Positions 12,331 to 13,816 of a stretch of 13,816 nucleotides of DNA are shown here, one piece after another. The DNA is from JABCPE02 sp963520725 (GTDB lineage: Bacteria; Bacteroidota; Bacteroidia; Flavobacteriales; Weeksellaceae). The notes under the pieces are model-generated. The model was given only the letters and a program-made list of their open reading frames with translations. It ran no database searches and was not told the origin of the DNA. The position numbers and the translations under genes were made by a program. Position 1 is the first letter of the stretch. Each line of letters starts with the position of its first letter. Where the stretch lies: NCBI GenBank assembly GCA_963520725.1, contig CAUQSG010000044.1, forward strand, positions 1 through 13,816, given 5' to 3'.

Positions 12331-13816
12331 ATGAAAAAAATAATTATAGGAGCTGCATTATTAGCAGGATTTGTAAATATAAATGCCCAAACCGCTAAAA
12401 AAGACAGCTTGAAAGAAAAACAAATAGAGGAAGTAGAACTATTTGGAGAAAGAGGAAAGCAAAACAAAGGTATGGAGGTTATTACCCGTATTCCTTTAAA
12501 AATAAGAGACCAAATCCAGAGTATTTCTGTGATTTCGGATAGAGCCATTGCAGAAATGGGAGCGCTCAACATCACAGATGCAGCCAAAAATATCCCAGGT
12601 GTAGTGCTGTTCAGCACTTATGGAGGCGGGGCAGAGTCTATGTCCATCCGTGGTTATAGAGGAACTCCTGTCCTAAAAAACGGCGTACTGATGAATTCTG
12701 ATTTCCGTACAAGTTCCATGCTTACCGATATGCAGGGAGTAGAGAACATCCAAGTAATCCGAGGTTCTGCGGCAATTACTCAGGGAATTGGTTCTGCTTT
12801 GGGAGCTGCCGGTGGGGTAATTAACATTACAACTAAAAAACCTAAATTCCAAAACGCAGGAAATGTAGGTTTCCGATACGGAAGCTGGAATTTATTCCGT
12901 CCCACAGTAGATTTCCAAAGAGTTTTGGACAGCGAAGGGAAAGTTGCCATTCGGTTCAATGCTGCTTACCAGCATAACGAATCCTTTACTGACTATGTGA
13001 AGGGAGAAAGGGTGTATGTAAATCCTTCCGTAGCATTCCGGCCAGACAACAAAACGGAAATCATTGCGGAGATGGACTATATGTACAACAAGAGAACTCC
13101 CAACCGAGGAACTGTAAATTTAGCTCCAAATAATGTAAATGCCATCTATGAGCTTCCTAAAAATAAATTTTTAGGCTTCGCTTCTGACAATGTAGAAACA
13201 AAAGCCTTTAATTTTGGAATTTATGCCGATAGAAAACTTAGCGAACATTTCCGTGTAAGAGTGGCTTATCTACAAGGCGACAATAGCGAAGAAGGAGTAT
13301 CCACAGGGCGTCTATCCACTGTTGGAGACCCCGTAAGTAACTATGCTCTGAGAAAGAGAACTGTTGCTAAAAGCGGCGGAGAAGACCACAGCAAAGTATT
13401 CCAAGCTGATTTCATAGGACATGAACTAAAAACAGGAATTCTGAAACACACTTTCCAGCTTGGTTTTGACTGGAAAGAGTCTTATACTACTACCAATACT
13501 TACAGCGGAGGCTATAAAGAACTCTCCCCTATTGATGTAACCGGCACTGTTTCTAACATCCTGCCTTCCAATGTAGATATTCATTCTTGGACGAAAACAG
13601 GAAGTTCCTCTTCTCCTAAATCCCCTATCTACGGGCTGATGGCTCAGGAAGTAATGTCCATCGGGAAATATGTAAAAGCCATCTTAGGCGTGAGATACAG
13701 CTCTTACCAAGGAAATAATCAAAAAGGTAAGAAATTCGCTTGGGATCCTTCTTTCGGTATTATGATATCGCCGTTTTTAGAAAATGTAAATCTCTACGCT
13801 TCCTATACCACTACCA
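12331..13816 (+). CDS. TonB-dependent siderophore-type outer-membrane receptor, 3' truncated by the window
   Basis: The frame opens at ATG 12331 and stays open to the window edge, 495 codons. A signal peptide (MKKIIIGAALLAGFVNINAQ, cleavage near Ala19) is followed by a TonB-box-like segment IEEVELFGERG (32-42). The plug domain follows (about 50-170): QIQSISVISDRAI, NIPGVV, SMSIRGYRG (103-111), VENIQVIRGSAAITQG (137-152) and GGVINITTKKP (161-171), all hallmarks of the siderophore receptor class. Beta-barrel strands begin at about 176 (NVGFRYGSWN). No carboxypeptidase-like or CarbopepD_reg N-terminal extension is present, unlike SusC-type receptors, so the substrate is more likely a ferric siderophore (ferrichrome- or coprogen-like) than a polysaccharide. 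Expected to act with TonB-ExbB-ExbD. The C-terminal barrel is outside the window. Confidence 0.95.
   Translation, partial: MKKIIIGAALLAGFVNINAQTAKKDSLKEKQIEEVELFGERGKQNKGMEVITRIPLKIRDQIQSISVISDRAIAEMGALNITDAAKNIPGVVLFSTYGGGAESMSIRGYRGTPVLKNGVLMNSDFRTSSMLTDMQGVENIQVIRGSAAITQGIGSALGAAGGVINITTKKPKFQNAGNVGFRYGSWNLFRPTVDFQRVLDSEGKVAIRFNAAYQHNESFTDYVKGERVYVNPSVAFRPDNKTEIIAEMDYMYNKRTPNRGTVNLAPNNVNAIYELPKNKFLGFASDNVETKAFNFGIYADRKLSEHFRVRVAYLQGDNSEEGVSTGRLSTVGDPVSNYALRKRTVAKSGGEDHSKVFQADFIGHELKTGILKHTFQLGFDWKESYTTTNTYSGGYKELSPIDVTGTVSNILPSNVDIHSWTKTGSSSSPKSPIYGLMAQEVMSIGKYVKAILGVRYSSYQGNNQKGKKFAWDPSFGIMISPFLENVNLYASYTTT

Noticed and set aside
12273..12617. Minus-strand open frame of 114 codons at the start of the receptor gene
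   Set aside because: It runs opposite to a clear signal peptide and plug domain and covers the receptor promoter.

Overview
The window reads as ordinary chromosome of a low-GC Bacteroidota, most likely class Flavobacteriia and close to the Chryseobacterium/Riemerella/Elizabethkingia group (Weeksellaceae). The pointers are Bacteroidota-type promoters (TTG, then 19-24 bases, then TAnnTTTG), the lack of Shine-Dalgarno sequences, AT-rich intergenic DNA with short strong hairpin terminators, and lineage-typical proteins (DUF4268, TIGR02757, a stand-alone pheS, a small DGTPD/RYK repeat protein). I see no phage, insertion sequence, integrase, CRISPR array, tRNA or rRNA.

Left part (1-3452, plus strand): the tail of a DUF1963/YwqG-like gene, then a promoter and a tight four-gene unit: metallo-beta-lactamase-fold hydrolase, a two-TM YcxB-like protein, dephospho-CoA kinase (coaE) and a hotdog acyl-CoA thioesterase. 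The last two are both linked to coenzyme A. Next comes a small secreted lysine-rich repeat protein whose frame is broken by one in-frame TAA, followed by a terminator. A well-formed promoter then drives yjdM.

Middle (3454-6012): yjdM is followed one base later by a YceI-family lipoprotein. After a terminator, a separate promoter drives pheS (phenylalanyl-tRNA synthetase alpha chain). pheS converges on deoC (deoxyribose-phosphate aldolase), and the 35-bp gap is filled by one bidirectional terminator.

Minus-strand block (9157 down to 5269): rnz (RNase Z, TTG start), pldA (outer-membrane phospholipase A), a TIGR02757/DUF2400 protein, a DUF4268 protein (GTG start) and deoC. The first four are packed with gaps of 9-26 bp. 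deoC has its own promoter, placed so close to the ATG that its mRNA may be leaderless.

Right part (9158-13816, plus strand): diverging from rnz is a large secreted M16 zinc peptidase of 974 residues with its own promoter and terminator. It is followed by the first 495 codons of a TonB-dependent siderophore-type receptor, whose promoter overlaps a 19-bp AT-rich imperfect palindrome that could be an iron-regulator site.

I did not find a clear new multi-gene system. The points most worth a second look are the interrupted small repeat protein, the HhH-GPD-glycosylase-like motif layout of the TIGR02757 protein, the possible leaderless deoC promoter and the palindrome before the receptor gene.
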